The translations under genes and the position numbers were made by a program. Of a stretch of DNA of 64,000 bases, positions 1 through 7,338 are shown piece by piece (the stretch's first letter is position 1; each line of letters opens with the position of its first letter). Origin of the DNA: an uncultured Lachnospiraceae bacterium (lineage in GTDB: Bacteria; Bacillota; Clostridia; Lachnospirales; Lachnospiraceae); the NCBI GenBank assembly GCA_945919795.1, contig CAMEJJ010000003.1:62001-126000 (forward strand), given 5' to 3'. The notes under the pieces are model-generated. The model did not search any database and had not been told where the DNA came from. It worked only from the letters and a program-made list of their open reading frames with translations.

Positions 1-1318
1 CGATACCATCATAATTTTCACTTTGAATTGATTCATCAAACTGCTCTGCCGTCCGCATCAGATGTTTCATTCCTTTTTCACACAAATCCATATCCACCGG
101 ATTCGTGGTTCTTAAATAAGAGATCAAACCATGCACATATGCCTCATCGGCTCGCAGTTCTTTTGTGGAAGCATTAGTCAAAAACAATTCCCGCTCCGGA
201 TTGTTTTTCAAATATTCCTCTGTAATGATTCGGTACTTGCTCTGCCCGGTATAGCGATACAACCCGGCGGCGGCATAGAACAGAAAGGATTCATCTATGA
301 GCTCAGCTTTTCTTTGTTCAACAAGATTATACGAGCGAACTGCTTCATTTAAATATGTATTTGCAAGTGTTGCATCATATTCCTGTATTTTGTCATATAA
401 CATCGCCATCAAACAACTGTAAAAAGCAAAGGTGTCCAAATCATAATCATCATCACTTTTAACAACTTCATCACTCGCGTATTTTTCTGCCTGATTCATC
501 AATCCGCCGGCTGCCTTTTCACAATCTTTCAGGTACTCCGGTTTCTTATCTGTATTCCCTTCCGTAGCAAAAACAGAATAAGGCTCATCATCGGTATATA
601 CATCCACATAACGCAGTATCCACAATAAAATCTGCACTCTTTTTTCAAAATCCGACTGATTGTTGTTAGCATATGCTAACGATTTCTGATATAGTTCTAC
701 AGAAAGTGACGCGTATTTATCCTCGATGATACAGAATTGTTCGGAGCGGCCGATAAAAGAGGCCTCAATATAGTAAGTTCCGCATTCCGTAAGCTGGGAA
801 AAATCGCCTGTTTTCTTACTGTCGATTTTTCCTGTAAACACCGTCTCTTTAGACTTCACATTGATAACTTCAAAGATATCTCCCACATTCCCCTTGTCAA
901 AATAAGCCTTTTTTATATCATTTGTCTGATACCCAAGCAAATCAATTTTTATGACAGAGAGGTCGTGTGTATTATTATTTATATCATCACTTATATTGTC
1001 ATTTGTACTATTATTTGTACTGCTATTTGTATTGTCATCTGTATTGTTGTTTATATTTCCATTTAACTTGCCATCATTATTATCAATATTATCATCTATA
1101 CCATTGTTTACATCTAATCTGTCTACGTACTCTTCGTTTGTATTTCCACTTACCATGCCATGCATATCTTTATCTGTATCATTGGTATCCATGGCTTCCC
1201 ACGCGGTTTCTGCGAAATCCTTCCCTGCATATCCCTTTTCAAAATGCCGGTAAGTATATAGGATCAGACCCATCAAACAGGCTGTAAGCAATGCCCCTGT
1301 CAAAATCCTTTTTTTCAA
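1..1318 (-). CDS. GH9-like secreted protein with N-terminal Ig-like (CelD_N) domain, partial
   Basis: The minus-strand frame is open from a TTG at 1318 (ACGGAG ribosome site 7 nt upstream) to the window edge, about 439 codons, so the C-terminus is missing. It starts with a lysine-rich segment and one hydrophobic helix (signal anchor). An Asn/Asp-rich low-complexity linker follows (about residues 65-120). Next comes a module with the hallmarks of the Ig-like domain that precedes GH9 cellulase domains: an N-terminal LLGYQ motif, then VFTGKI, and a GTYYIEASFIGRSEQF stretch. The helical part after it (FYAAAGLYRYTGQSKY) resembles the alpha/alpha barrel of GH9 enzymes. The catalytic Asp/Glu region is outside the window, so enzyme activity is inferred only. 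It could also be a non-catalytic relative. Confidence 0.6.
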   Translation of the reverse strand, partial: MKKRILTGALLTACLMGLILYTYRHFEKGYAGKDFAETAWEAMDTNDTDKDMHGMVSGNTNEEYVDRLDVNNGIDDNIDNNDGKLNGNINNNTDDNTNSSTNNSTNDNISDDINNNTHDLSVIKIDLLGYQTNDIKKAYFDKGNVGDIFEVINVKSKETVFTGKIDSKKTGDFSQLTECGTYYIEASFIGRSEQFCIIEDKYASLSVELYQKSLAYANNNQSDFEKRVQILLWILRYVDVYTDDEPYSVFATEGNTDKKPEYLKDCEKAAGGLMNQAEKYASDEVVKSDDDYDLDTFAFYSCLMAMLYDKIQEYDATLANTYLNEAVRSYNLVEQRKAELIDESFLFYAAAGLYRYTGQSKYRIITEEYLKNNPERELFLTNASTKELRADEAYVHGLISYLRTTNPVDMDLCEKGMKHLMRTAEQFDESIQSENYDGI

Positions 1319-1460
1319 TTCTTTACTCCGTAATATAACAAAAAAATCGTGTAACCCTTGCCATTTCAGTTCTTAGCTTTCCGTTTTCATATCTGTTGAT
1401 ATTATACCTTAAGCACCTGAATCGGTAAAGTCACACGATGATTTTATTTTTTTTCGCAAG

Positions 1461-1679
1461 TCGCTCTCACAGAAATATATATCTTTGCCGCCTCGTACTT
1501 CGGTTTCTAGACTTTCTAAGCGGCATGCTCGCAAAAAATTATTAAATACCCGGTTTCAAAACTCAGACTTCGTCTTCGAACAGTTGAAACCAGGCATTAT
1601 TTTTGCTCGCCATGCCGCTAAGATAGTCACAAAACCTCGTAAAAGTCGGCGGACAAAGATATATATTTCTGTGAGAACG
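1461..1679. repeat. Nested 219-bp imperfect palindrome with a terminator-like core
   Basis: The outer arms match: CTCACAGAAATATATATCTT begins at 1465 and its complement lies at about 1653-1675. A second arm, AGCGGCATG near 1519, pairs with CATGCCGCT near 1611. The core has CCCGGTTTCAA (about 1549) opposite TTGAAACCAGG (about 1583), followed by ATTATTTTTGCTCGCCATG. The same core and tail recur at 21499-21560 as the terminator behind the PRPP synthetase gene. The element fills most of the 418-base stretch between the GH9-like gene and the LytM gene. It could be a miniature inverted-repeat element or a terminator family. Confidence 0.7.
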
Positions 1680-1736
1680 TGTCTGAGAGAAGGATATATA
1701 AATTTCTTAGGCACGCAAGCATAGAAAGAATAAACA

Positions 1737-2582
1737 TTATTGAAAATATAAAACAGGGTCCATACTTTCCCCGTCGTGCTCCATTTTCACATAAAGATTA
1801 GAACCCTCGATTGTATAATACTTGGTCGGTTCTGCCACCGAACCGATAATCTGTCCACGGCTTACGATGTCATCCATTTCAACATTGACATCTTTTAACT
1901 GTCCATACGTCATCGAATATCCGTCACCTAAATCCATGGTCACATACTGTCCGATTTCTTCATTATAACCAAGATTTGTTACCTTTCCTTTTGCGGCGGC
2001 ACAAATAGATGTATCCTGTGGAGCACTGATAGCAATTGCCGGATAATATCGATATTCGTTTAAAGTAGCAAGATATGCTCTTTCATCCATACTGTAATCC
2101 AAAATCACATTGCCCTGTACCGGCCAGCTCATTCCGTCCTGCGGATTGAAATGAGGCTCCTGTTCGGTTACCTTTGTCTTACTTTTTGCTGTTGTGGGAA
2201 CAATTTCATCCTGCACCGGAAGCTCTGCATCACCGGTTAAATCAGCACTCTCCTTAAAACTTTCCTGCTGCTCTTTCGCTCTGTTGGCATATTCTTCAGC
2301 CAAAGAAGAAGCTGCCGGCATGGGACTTTCTGAATCACCGGTGGTCATAACCGTTTCCCCGGCTGCATCGTCATTTGCCTGATTCGCATCTGCAAGCCCC
2401 GCTTCTCCAGCATTTCTCAAATTGTTTTCGTCCAAACTTTCCATATCAATAATCTGTGTTTTGGACGGAGCCTCATTTGTCGCATATATTCCGGATACAA
2501 CACAGACACCCAATACCAAGGCTGCCGATGCATAAACAGAGATACGTTCTTTATTCCATTTTGTAAATTTATGTCTCTTCAT
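1737..2582 (-). CDS. Membrane-anchored protein with degenerate LytM/M23 domain (SpoIIQ-like)
   Basis: 281 residues. A basic N-terminus is followed by one membrane helix (about residues 16-33), then an acidic, Ala/Glu-rich linker to about 145, then a C-terminal LytM fold. The fold is recognisable from WPVQGNV, CAAAKGKV, the DLGDGYSMTYGQL strand pair, and SRGQIIGSV. All zinc ligands of active M23 peptidases appear lost: the usual HxxxD region reads AIAISAP, the A-H-L histidine is GQL, and the H-x-H is LYVKM. By analogy with SpoIIQ and other catalytically dead LytM proteins it is probably structural or regulatory at the cell surface. The start has GAGGTGA 7 nt upstream, inside a hairpin. A role in spore engulfment is only a guess. 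Confidence 0.65.
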   Translation of the reverse strand: MKRHKFTKWNKERISVYASAALVLGVCVVSGIYATNEAPSKTQIIDMESLDENNLRNAGEAGLADANQANDDAAGETVMTTGDSESPMPAASSLAEEYANRAKEQQESFKESADLTGDAELPVQDEIVPTTAKSKTKVTEQEPHFNPQDGMSWPVQGNVILDYSMDERAYLATLNEYRYYPAIAISAPQDTSICAAAKGKVTNLGYNEEIGQYVTMDLGDGYSMTYGQLKDVNVEMDDIVSRGQIIGSVAEPTKYYTIEGSNLYVKMEHDGESMDPVLYFQ

Positions 2583-2585
2583 AAA

Positions 2586-2615
2586 AAAATCACCTCGGCA
2601 TTATTATTGCCGAGG
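2586..2615 (-). terminator. Hairpin plus T-tract that also contains the next gene's ribosome site
   Basis: Read on the minus strand, CCTCGGCA (2615-2608) pairs perfectly with TGCCGAGG (2600-2593) around a 7-base loop, and TGATTTTTTT follows. This is a normal intrinsic terminator shape for the upstream 352-residue gene. The 3' arm GAGG plus TGA is also the Shine-Dalgarno of the LytM gene, whose ATG is at 2582. Confidence 0.7.
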
Positions 2616-2649
2616 CGAAAAATATTATACATATTTAAAAATAAAACTT

Positions 2650-3708
2650 CTAGATAGCCAGATCCAGTTGCTGCATCGTTCCGGCATTTCCGTTTTCATA
2701 AAGAAAAACACCGGTTGAACGGATTTGTCCGTTCGACTGATTATCCTTTAGCGAATTCAATGAAAAATCAGTTGCCACCTTATGTAAGCATATTGCGCCA
2801 ACACCGGCTTCTTTCAGCGTATACAGTTCGTCGTTTCCGTCTGCATCTTTTGACCAGATTAATAATTTATCGAATATTTCATCATTCTCATCAATCCAGC
2901 CGTTCCCATCTTCATCATAGATGGCAAGATCTTTAAATCCATCACCGGATGAAGTTCCAAATAACTCCGAACCATCATTAATGATACCATCGTTGTTTTT
3001 GTCAAGTGCCAGATAACCACTGCCTTTCTCCAACATGGAAATGGTATCTTTAATACCGTCACAATCGATATCGAATTCAAACTTCTGATCGGACAGCCCC
3101 GCAATATTCGTATCCAGATTGATCACTAAAGGATCCAACATCTGTAATACTTCTTCCGTGTGAGTAGTCTCATAATATTCCTCGAAGCTACGGCTCATAG
3201 AAATATCCAATCCGAATGTGATCTCTCTTCCGTCTGCGGTTACAACTTTTCCCTGCGTTGAAAAAGAGGTCTGCTCGCTTTCGGCATGATACTGCGAAGC
3301 AGTGACCTGCATGGTGGTCTTGTAAGCACTGGTGAACGAACTGCTTCCACCGGACTGGGTAATACCATTCTGATTTAACAGATCATCCAGTCGGTCCGGT
3401 CTTTGCCCTCCAAATAACCAAAAGATCAGGTATTGCATGCACTGAAACTTGATAGATTCAATGCTGCGCCTTTCATCTAAGTCAGAAATGTTTTTATTCA
3501 CGGAGTTTGCCAAAAAACGCTCCTGCAAAGTCATTTCCTCCTCATTTGCATCTTCCGACAAAAAATCGGAAAAGCTTTTTGTCCCATCCATGGATGATAC
3601 CGGAATGCTGCCCTCTTTGCGATAACTTACGGCACCGGCATCTACAGAAGAATACCTTCTGGCGGATTCCATTCCTATAAAACTGGAATCGATTTTCAAG
3701 TAATACAT
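2650..3708 (-). CDS. EF-hand-like calcium-binding conserved protein
   Basis: 352 residues, no signal peptide. The N-terminal half is polar and unfamiliar. From about residue 200 there are Asp/Asn-rich loops of the calcium-binding type: DIDCDGIKD, DKNNDGIINDGSELFG, YDEDGNGWIDENDEIF and SKDADGNDEL, spaced about 20-30 residues apart. Such DxDxDG loops with a FG-GS/ELFG pattern occur in large families of bacterial proteins of unknown role, some of them secreted or linked to adhesion. The start has AGGAGA close to the ATG. The stop is followed by the hairpin at 2593-2615. Function is not known; calcium binding is inferred from the loops. Confidence 0.6.
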   Translation of the reverse strand: MYYLKIDSSFIGMESARRYSSVDAGAVSYRKEGSIPVSSMDGTKSFSDFLSEDANEEEMTLQERFLANSVNKNISDLDERRSIESIKFQCMQYLIFWLFGGQRPDRLDDLLNQNGITQSGGSSSFTSAYKTTMQVTASQYHAESEQTSFSTQGKVVTADGREITFGLDISMSRSFEEYYETTHTEEVLQMLDPLVINLDTNIAGLSDQKFEFDIDCDGIKDTISMLEKGSGYLALDKNNDGIINDGSELFGTSSGDGFKDLAIYDEDGNGWIDENDEIFDKLLIWSKDADGNDELYTLKEAGVGAICLHKVATDFSLNSLKDNQSNGQIRSTGVFLYENGNAGTMQQLDLAI

Positions 3709-3882
3709 TCTCCTTTCTCATTAGCTTTTATGAAAGTATGATTCCACCTTCATAGGTGTGTATTACTTTTATCGGAAAAATCCGCACAATTCTTTACCGT
3801 ATTTCGCATTTCTTTTCTTCATATTTTTTCCGTTTTCAGATTTGTGTTCACGATATTTACCAATAATATATTCGCATTTCCC

Positions 3883-4137
3883 CTACGCGCTAATTCCGGA
3901 AGTAGGGATTTCATCTGTTACAATGATTTCATCCATGGTAACTCCCAATACGCTTGCCAAAATCAATAAATTATCTAACGAAGGCATAGCGGAGCCGTGC
4001 TGCCATTTGTAAATTGCCTGTGGAGTTCCAAATCCAAATATTTCCTGCAATTCTTTTACGCTTAAACCGGCCTCTTTACGTAAAAATTCAATTTTCTGTC
4101 CTGTTTGAACCATATTAATAATAGGCATTGCCATCAT
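3883..4137 (-). CDS. Small XRE-family DNA-binding regulator
   Basis: 84 residues, nearly all one helix-turn-helix of the Cro/C1 type: QKIEFLRKEAGLSVKELQEIFGF, then TPQAIYKWQHGSAMPSLDNLLILA. The start ATG has AAGGAGTCG 7 nt upstream. It has no sensor domain. Proteins of this size and sequence type are common stand-alone regulators in Lachnospiraceae. The target is unknown. The gene is divergent from nothing nearby and lies between two convergently oriented minus-strand units. Confidence 0.8.
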   Translation of the reverse strand: MMAMPIINMVQTGQKIEFLRKEAGLSVKELQEIFGFGTPQAIYKWQHGSAMPSLDNLLILASVLGVTMDEIIVTDEIPTSGISA

Positions 4138-4198
4138 CGTTCCGACTCCTTTCTTTTTTCATCTCAATCGGAATATCACTCAAATTTTCAAAATAAAA

Positions 4199-4227
4199 AA
4201 CGCTTATCTCATTTTAAGATAAGCGTT
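4199..4227 (-). terminator. Intrinsic terminator, usable in both directions
   Basis: AACGCTTATCT (4199-4209) pairs with AGATAAGCGTT (4217-4227) around a short T-rich loop. On the minus strand it is followed by a run of six T. It ends whatever is transcribed from 4255-4401 or from rsmJ. The plus-strand T-run is shorter. Confidence 0.8.
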
Positions 4228-4254
4228 TTATGATATACCTGTATGTAAAATGGG

Positions 4255-4401
4255 CTATATCCGGGCATGAATGAAAAGATCATGCCTTTGCTTATTCTTA
4301 AATGAGCGTGCAAAAAATAAACTCTGATTCCCTTTATGTGGATCAAGTTTCTTAACATCATATCTTCTACTTATCTCTTCAAATAAACGATTATTATACA
4401 T
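4255..4401 (-). CDS. Possible 48-residue basic small protein
   Basis: A minus-strand frame from ATG 4401 to TAG 4255, rich in Arg, Lys and Phe (MYNNRLFEEISRRYD at the start, HDLFIHARI at the end). GGAAAG lies about 10 nt upstream. A strong intrinsic terminator follows 28 nt after the stop, which suggests a transcribed unit. I recognise no family. The rest of the 458-base gap (4402-4595) shows nothing I can name. It could be non-coding. Confidence 0.3.
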   Translation of the reverse strand: MYNNRLFEEISRRYDVKKLDPHKGNQSLFFARSFKNKQRHDLFIHARI

Positions 4402-4595
4402 GATTACTTTCCATTTCCTTTCCCGACCGGTACATGGATATAATGCCCTGTCGTATTTTTAATGATATGCTACCAAGATCAAACTTTTCATGCTTACAGG
4501 AGCATAAGGTGCGTATCAATCCATTGGTATCATAGAGGCAAATGATGTAAATTCTACCTCTTATGTTATTATATGGTACTTTATCATAAATTTGA

Positions 4596-5366
4596 TCATT
4601 TGTCTATTATACCGGGAGTATAAAATACATCATACCGTATAGCTTTTCCCTTTATGGAATAATTCGGCTCCCTGCCTGCTAAAAACGCACCTTTCAGAGG
4701 TCTCTTGACAATAATTTTTTGTGGATGCAGGGACTGCGCCGCCAATAGAAGTTCTTCTTCCTGTAAACAGGGTTGCTCCAGTTTCTGTATCAGTTGCAGT
4801 TTCTTTCCGATCAGTCCGCTTTTTTGTCTCGCCGGAAACATCGGGTCCAGATATACCACATCCGGTCTTTCAACACTGTCTTTTAATAATTCAACACTGT
4901 TACCTTCCACTAACTGCATCCGTCCGACAATATCACATAATACCGGATGTTTTTTTGCGCGACGCAACGCATCCTTTAATAATGCGGCGACGACCGGATT
5001 TTGCTCATACATCGTCACATTGTAGCCAGAGGCTGCAAGAAGCAAAGAATCCTCTCCCATACCGGCTGTCATATCAATGGCCTTTCGTCCCTCTTCTTTT
5101 GATTTTGCCACACGAACCAGCATTTCATGTTGAAGTCTGCCCTGCGTAATGCGATGAAGCATTTGTTCAAAATCACCATAATAACTTAATCCATAGCCCT
5201 GAAGTGATATACAATGTTCATCGACAACCAGAGAAAGCTGTTCTCCCGGTTTATCTGTTATGGGAACATTTAAACGCTTTGCCAGTGCTATAGCCATATT
5301 CTCATTTTTCCTGCTTTGGGAACATACTACCAGTTCCGATGTTTGATTCAACTGCTTTTTCGTCAT
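4596..5366 (-). CDS. rsmJ: RsmJ-family 16S rRNA (guanine-N2)-methyltransferase
   Basis: 256 residues. The SAM-binding motif is DMTAGMGEDSLLLAASG (about residues 97-113), and motif IV is the RsmJ signature YLDPMFPARQKSGLIGKK (about 172-189). The family methylates G1516 of E. coli 16S rRNA at N2 using SAM. The C-terminal IIVKRPLKGAFLAGREPNYSI segment also fits. The N-terminal 60 residues form the small lid typical of YhiQ/RsmJ. The start has AGGTAGAAG upstream. It is followed by the ArsC-like gene upstream in transcription order (5416-5763), 49 nt away, so the two may share a transcript. Confidence 0.85.
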   Translation of the reverse strand: MTKKQLNQTSELVVCSQSRKNENMAIALAKRLNVPITDKPGEQLSLVVDEHCISLQGYGLSYYGDFEQMLHRITQGRLQHEMLVRVAKSKEEGRKAIDMTAGMGEDSLLLAASGYNVTMYEQNPVVAALLKDALRRAKKHPVLCDIVGRMQLVEGNSVELLKDSVERPDVVYLDPMFPARQKSGLIGKKLQLIQKLEQPCLQEEELLLAAQSLHPQKIIVKRPLKGAFLAGREPNYSIKGKAIRYDVFYTPGIIDK

Positions 5367-5415
5367 AACTTCTACCTATGAAAGTTGCATCATCTTGTAT
5401 AAACTCTTTTTCTTA

Positions 5416-5763
5416 TTACAGTTTTTCTTCCCATTCGGATTCTTTAAAACCGGTAAGCACCGTATCTCCATCCACAACCAAAGGGCGCTTAACCAACATT
5501 CCATTCGTTGAAAGAAGCTTCAGTTGTTCTTCTTCACTCATATCCTTAAGCTTATCTTTTAACTGCAGCTCTTTATAAAGAAGTCCGCTCGTATTAAAGA
5601 ATTTTTTAAGCGGCATTCCACTTTTCTGATACCACTCCTTTAATTCCTCATAAGTAGGATTCTCTTCCACAATATGACGATCCGTATACGGAATCTGTTT
5701 TTCATCCAACCACTTTTTTGCTTTCTTACAGGTAGAACATTTGGGATACTCAATAAATAACAT
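5416..5763 (-). CDS. ArsC/Spx-family thioredoxin-fold protein
   Basis: 115 residues, the usual length. The N-terminus has a redox CxxC pair at residues 9-12 (PKCSTCKKAKKWL) and the C-terminal region has the family MLVKRPLVV motif with the conserved Arg. The family includes arsenate reductases and the RNA-polymerase-binding Spx regulators. Spacing and the CxxC fit the YffB/Spx/MgsR branch better than a dedicated ArsC, but the branch cannot be fixed by eye. AGGAGG lies 6 nt before ATG. Confidence 0.8.
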   Translation of the reverse strand: MLFIEYPKCSTCKKAKKWLDEKQIPYTDRHIVEENPTYEELKEWYQKSGMPLKKFFNTSGLLYKELQLKDKLKDMSEEEQLKLLSTNGMLVKRPLVVDGDTVLTGFKESEWEEKL

Positions 5764-5893
5764 GTTGTTTCCTCCTATTTATAAAAACTGACTTTCATCG
5801 AATGCATCTTTTAACAATGAATACACATAGGTATCTTTCCAGTTGGTTGTTGGTTTTCATCCGTCCAATCTCCTGCATTGTCAAATGATACTC

Positions 5894-6349
5894 TTATTTT
5901 TCTTCATGAAGCTTGTCATTAATCCTGCCAATGCGTTTCTTCCACATAAGATACTGGCTTATCCAGACAATCACAAAGATAACAAAGAATATCGCAAAAT
6001 ATCGAATGAAACCAAATATAGAATGTTCCATCCATTCCAGAAAATATGCGATCGTCATCATAAGTATCGTAACAACCAAAAAATAGATACCGGTCTGTTT
6101 CAGCAAACTCCAAGAATCCTGTTGCCAGATAAATGAACTTAACGCAAATCCGGCTCCCAAAACTGCACTTAGAATTGTTTGGACAACAACAGCTACGATT
6201 TCCGTTCCAAATCGATCAACCAGAGTAGGTACACATGGATAATAATTACCATCCCAAACCACCATCGATATACCTATCGTAATCAGATAGCTGATCACAA
6301 TTCCTCCTAAAACACCTATTCCAACTCTTTTTAATATTTCTTTCTTCAT
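5894..6349 (-). CDS. DUF3021 membrane protein, partner of the LytTR regulator
   Basis: About 151 residues from ATG 6349 (AAGGTGG upstream). It has four predicted membrane helices: 10-29 (VGIGVLGGIVISYLITIGIS), around 50-70, around 85-105 and 110-130. It follows the LytTR gene by 10 nt. In streptococcal LytTR regulatory systems (HdrRM, BrsRM) such a membrane protein inhibits its cognate LytTR activator; that role is inferred here from the arrangement. Confidence 0.75.
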   Translation of the reverse strand: MKKEILKRVGIGVLGGIVISYLITIGISMVVWDGNYYPCVPTLVDRFGTEIVAVVVQTILSAVLGAGFALSSFIWQQDSWSLLKQTGIYFLVVTILMMTIAYFLEWMEHSIFGFIRYFAIFFVIFVIVWISQYLMWKKRIGRINDKLHEEK

Positions 6350-6359
6350 ACTAACCACC

Positions 6360-6806
6360 TTATAATCCTAATTTCTTTTTAATCTTTGATACATATCGTC
6401 TGGAAACATAGCTTACTTCTCCATTTTCCAATTCCATGCAGATTGTTCCCGCAAAACTCAAATCAAGACCTTTCACTTTTTTTAAATTTACAATTTCGGA
6501 ATTGGATATTCGAACAAATTTCTCGTTATCTAATCTCTCCTCCAATTCATACAATCGTAGTCTGATCTGATAAGTAGCCTGATCTAATTTTGCAAACATT
6601 TTTCCATTCTCTGCATATAACCGAATAATATTTTCCTGATCAAGTAATTCTATCTTTCCATCTTTCTGCCCCGTTATCATAAATGAAGTATTTTCCAGAT
6701 TGCTAATATAATTTACAACCCGATTCACCTCATCGGTCATTGCAGACGTTGTGATCACAGTCTCCGGTTCAACAATAGCTGTATCAATTTTAATTTCCAG
6801 TTTCAT
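6360..6806 (-). CDS. LytTR-domain transcriptional regulator
   Basis: 148 residues without a receiver domain. The C-terminal two thirds match LytTR: DGKIELLDQENIIRLYAENGKMFA, then RLRLYELEERL, FVRISNSEIVNLKKVKGLDLSFAGTI and YVSRRYVSKIKKKLGL. It has a strong ribosome site (AAAGGAGGA). It is the first gene of a two-gene unit with a DUF3021 membrane protein. A promoter with paired direct repeats lies just upstream, consistent with autoregulation. Its other targets are not visible. Confidence 0.85.
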   Translation of the reverse strand: MKLEIKIDTAIVEPETVITTSAMTDEVNRVVNYISNLENTSFMITGQKDGKIELLDQENIIRLYAENGKMFAKLDQATYQIRLRLYELEERLDNEKFVRISNSEIVNLKKVKGLDLSFAGTICMELENGEVSYVSRRYVSKIKKKLGL

Positions 6807-6830
6807 TTTCGTCCTCCTTTCTTAATGTGT

Positions 6831-6897
6831 AGTATAGCTTTCGCAGGATTTTTTTCTACACATTTTCAATAGGTGGTCGTTTTATTAACATAGGTGG
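6831..6897 (-). promoter_or_regulatory. LytTR promoter with two CCACCTAT direct repeats 21 bp apart
   Basis: On the minus strand TATACT (6836-6831) and TGTAGA (6860-6855) form -10 and -35 boxes with an 18-bp spacer. Just upstream, CCACCTAT occurs twice (6897-6890 and 6876-6869), start to start 21 bp, two helical turns. This is the spacing of known LytTR direct-repeat sites. Confidence 0.65.
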
Positions 6898-6920
6898 TTT
6901 TTCTAACAGACTATTCCTCT

Positions 6921-7223
6921 TTATAAATTGATTCCCTCCTGCCGAATCCATTTGATAAACAAAAAAGATTTCAGTTCAAAGGTCACAACAGGATCTATTT
7001 CCAATCGATAGGGCGGCATTAATACTTCTCCGATTGGAGCCGGTACTGCCCGATAACGTTTCTTTTCTTTTAAACTCACAGCAAACTTTTCCGATACAAA
7101 GCGCGGACAAATTTCCGTAACATCAAAATCCGAATTCTGCGTCTGGATGACCTCCACCATAATATACCGCTTTCCGGTTTTTTCCATATATTCCGTTAAT
7201 CCGGGCTTAAATTGTACTTCCAT
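6921..7223 (-). CDS. Conserved hypothetical protein
   Basis: 100 residues from ATG 7223 (AAGGGGA, 6 nt). Beta-rich and soluble; it begins MEVQFKPGLTEYMEKTG and ends KWIRQEGINL, with a single Cys in TEICPRF. I do not recognise a family. It sits between the LytTR promoter and a short tandem repeat, with no obvious operon partner. Confidence 0.55.
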   Translation of the reverse strand: MEVQFKPGLTEYMEKTGKRYIMVEVIQTQNSDFDVTEICPRFVSEKFAVSLKEKKRYRAVPAPIGEVLMPPYRLEIDPVVTFELKSFLFIKWIRQEGINL

Positions 7224-7258
7224 GCGATTCCCCTTCAAGTTTATCATTTATCTGTTTT

Positions 7259-7318
7259 CTGATATTACTATTTCTGATATTACCATTCCTGATATTACCA
7301 TTCCTGATATTATAAAAT
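7259..7318. repeat. Four 15-bp tandem repeats
   Basis: The unit CTGATATTACCATTC is present as four consecutive copies (7259, 7274, 7289, 7304), the two central ones identical and the last diverging after CTGATATTA. It lies upstream of the 6921-7223 gene. A slippage-prone minisatellite is the simplest reading. Confidence 0.85.
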
Positions 7319-7338
7319 GAATTTATCAATGGTTCTTA

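Noticed and set aside
951-1287. Three overlapping plus-strand frames rich in Tyr, Ser and Leu
   Set aside because: They are the antisense of the Asn/Asp linker in the GH9-like gene on the minus strand; the low-complexity codons avoid stops on both strands.
7259-7318. CRISPR array
   Set aside because: Units are 15 bp, adjacent, without spacers, and no cas gene is near.
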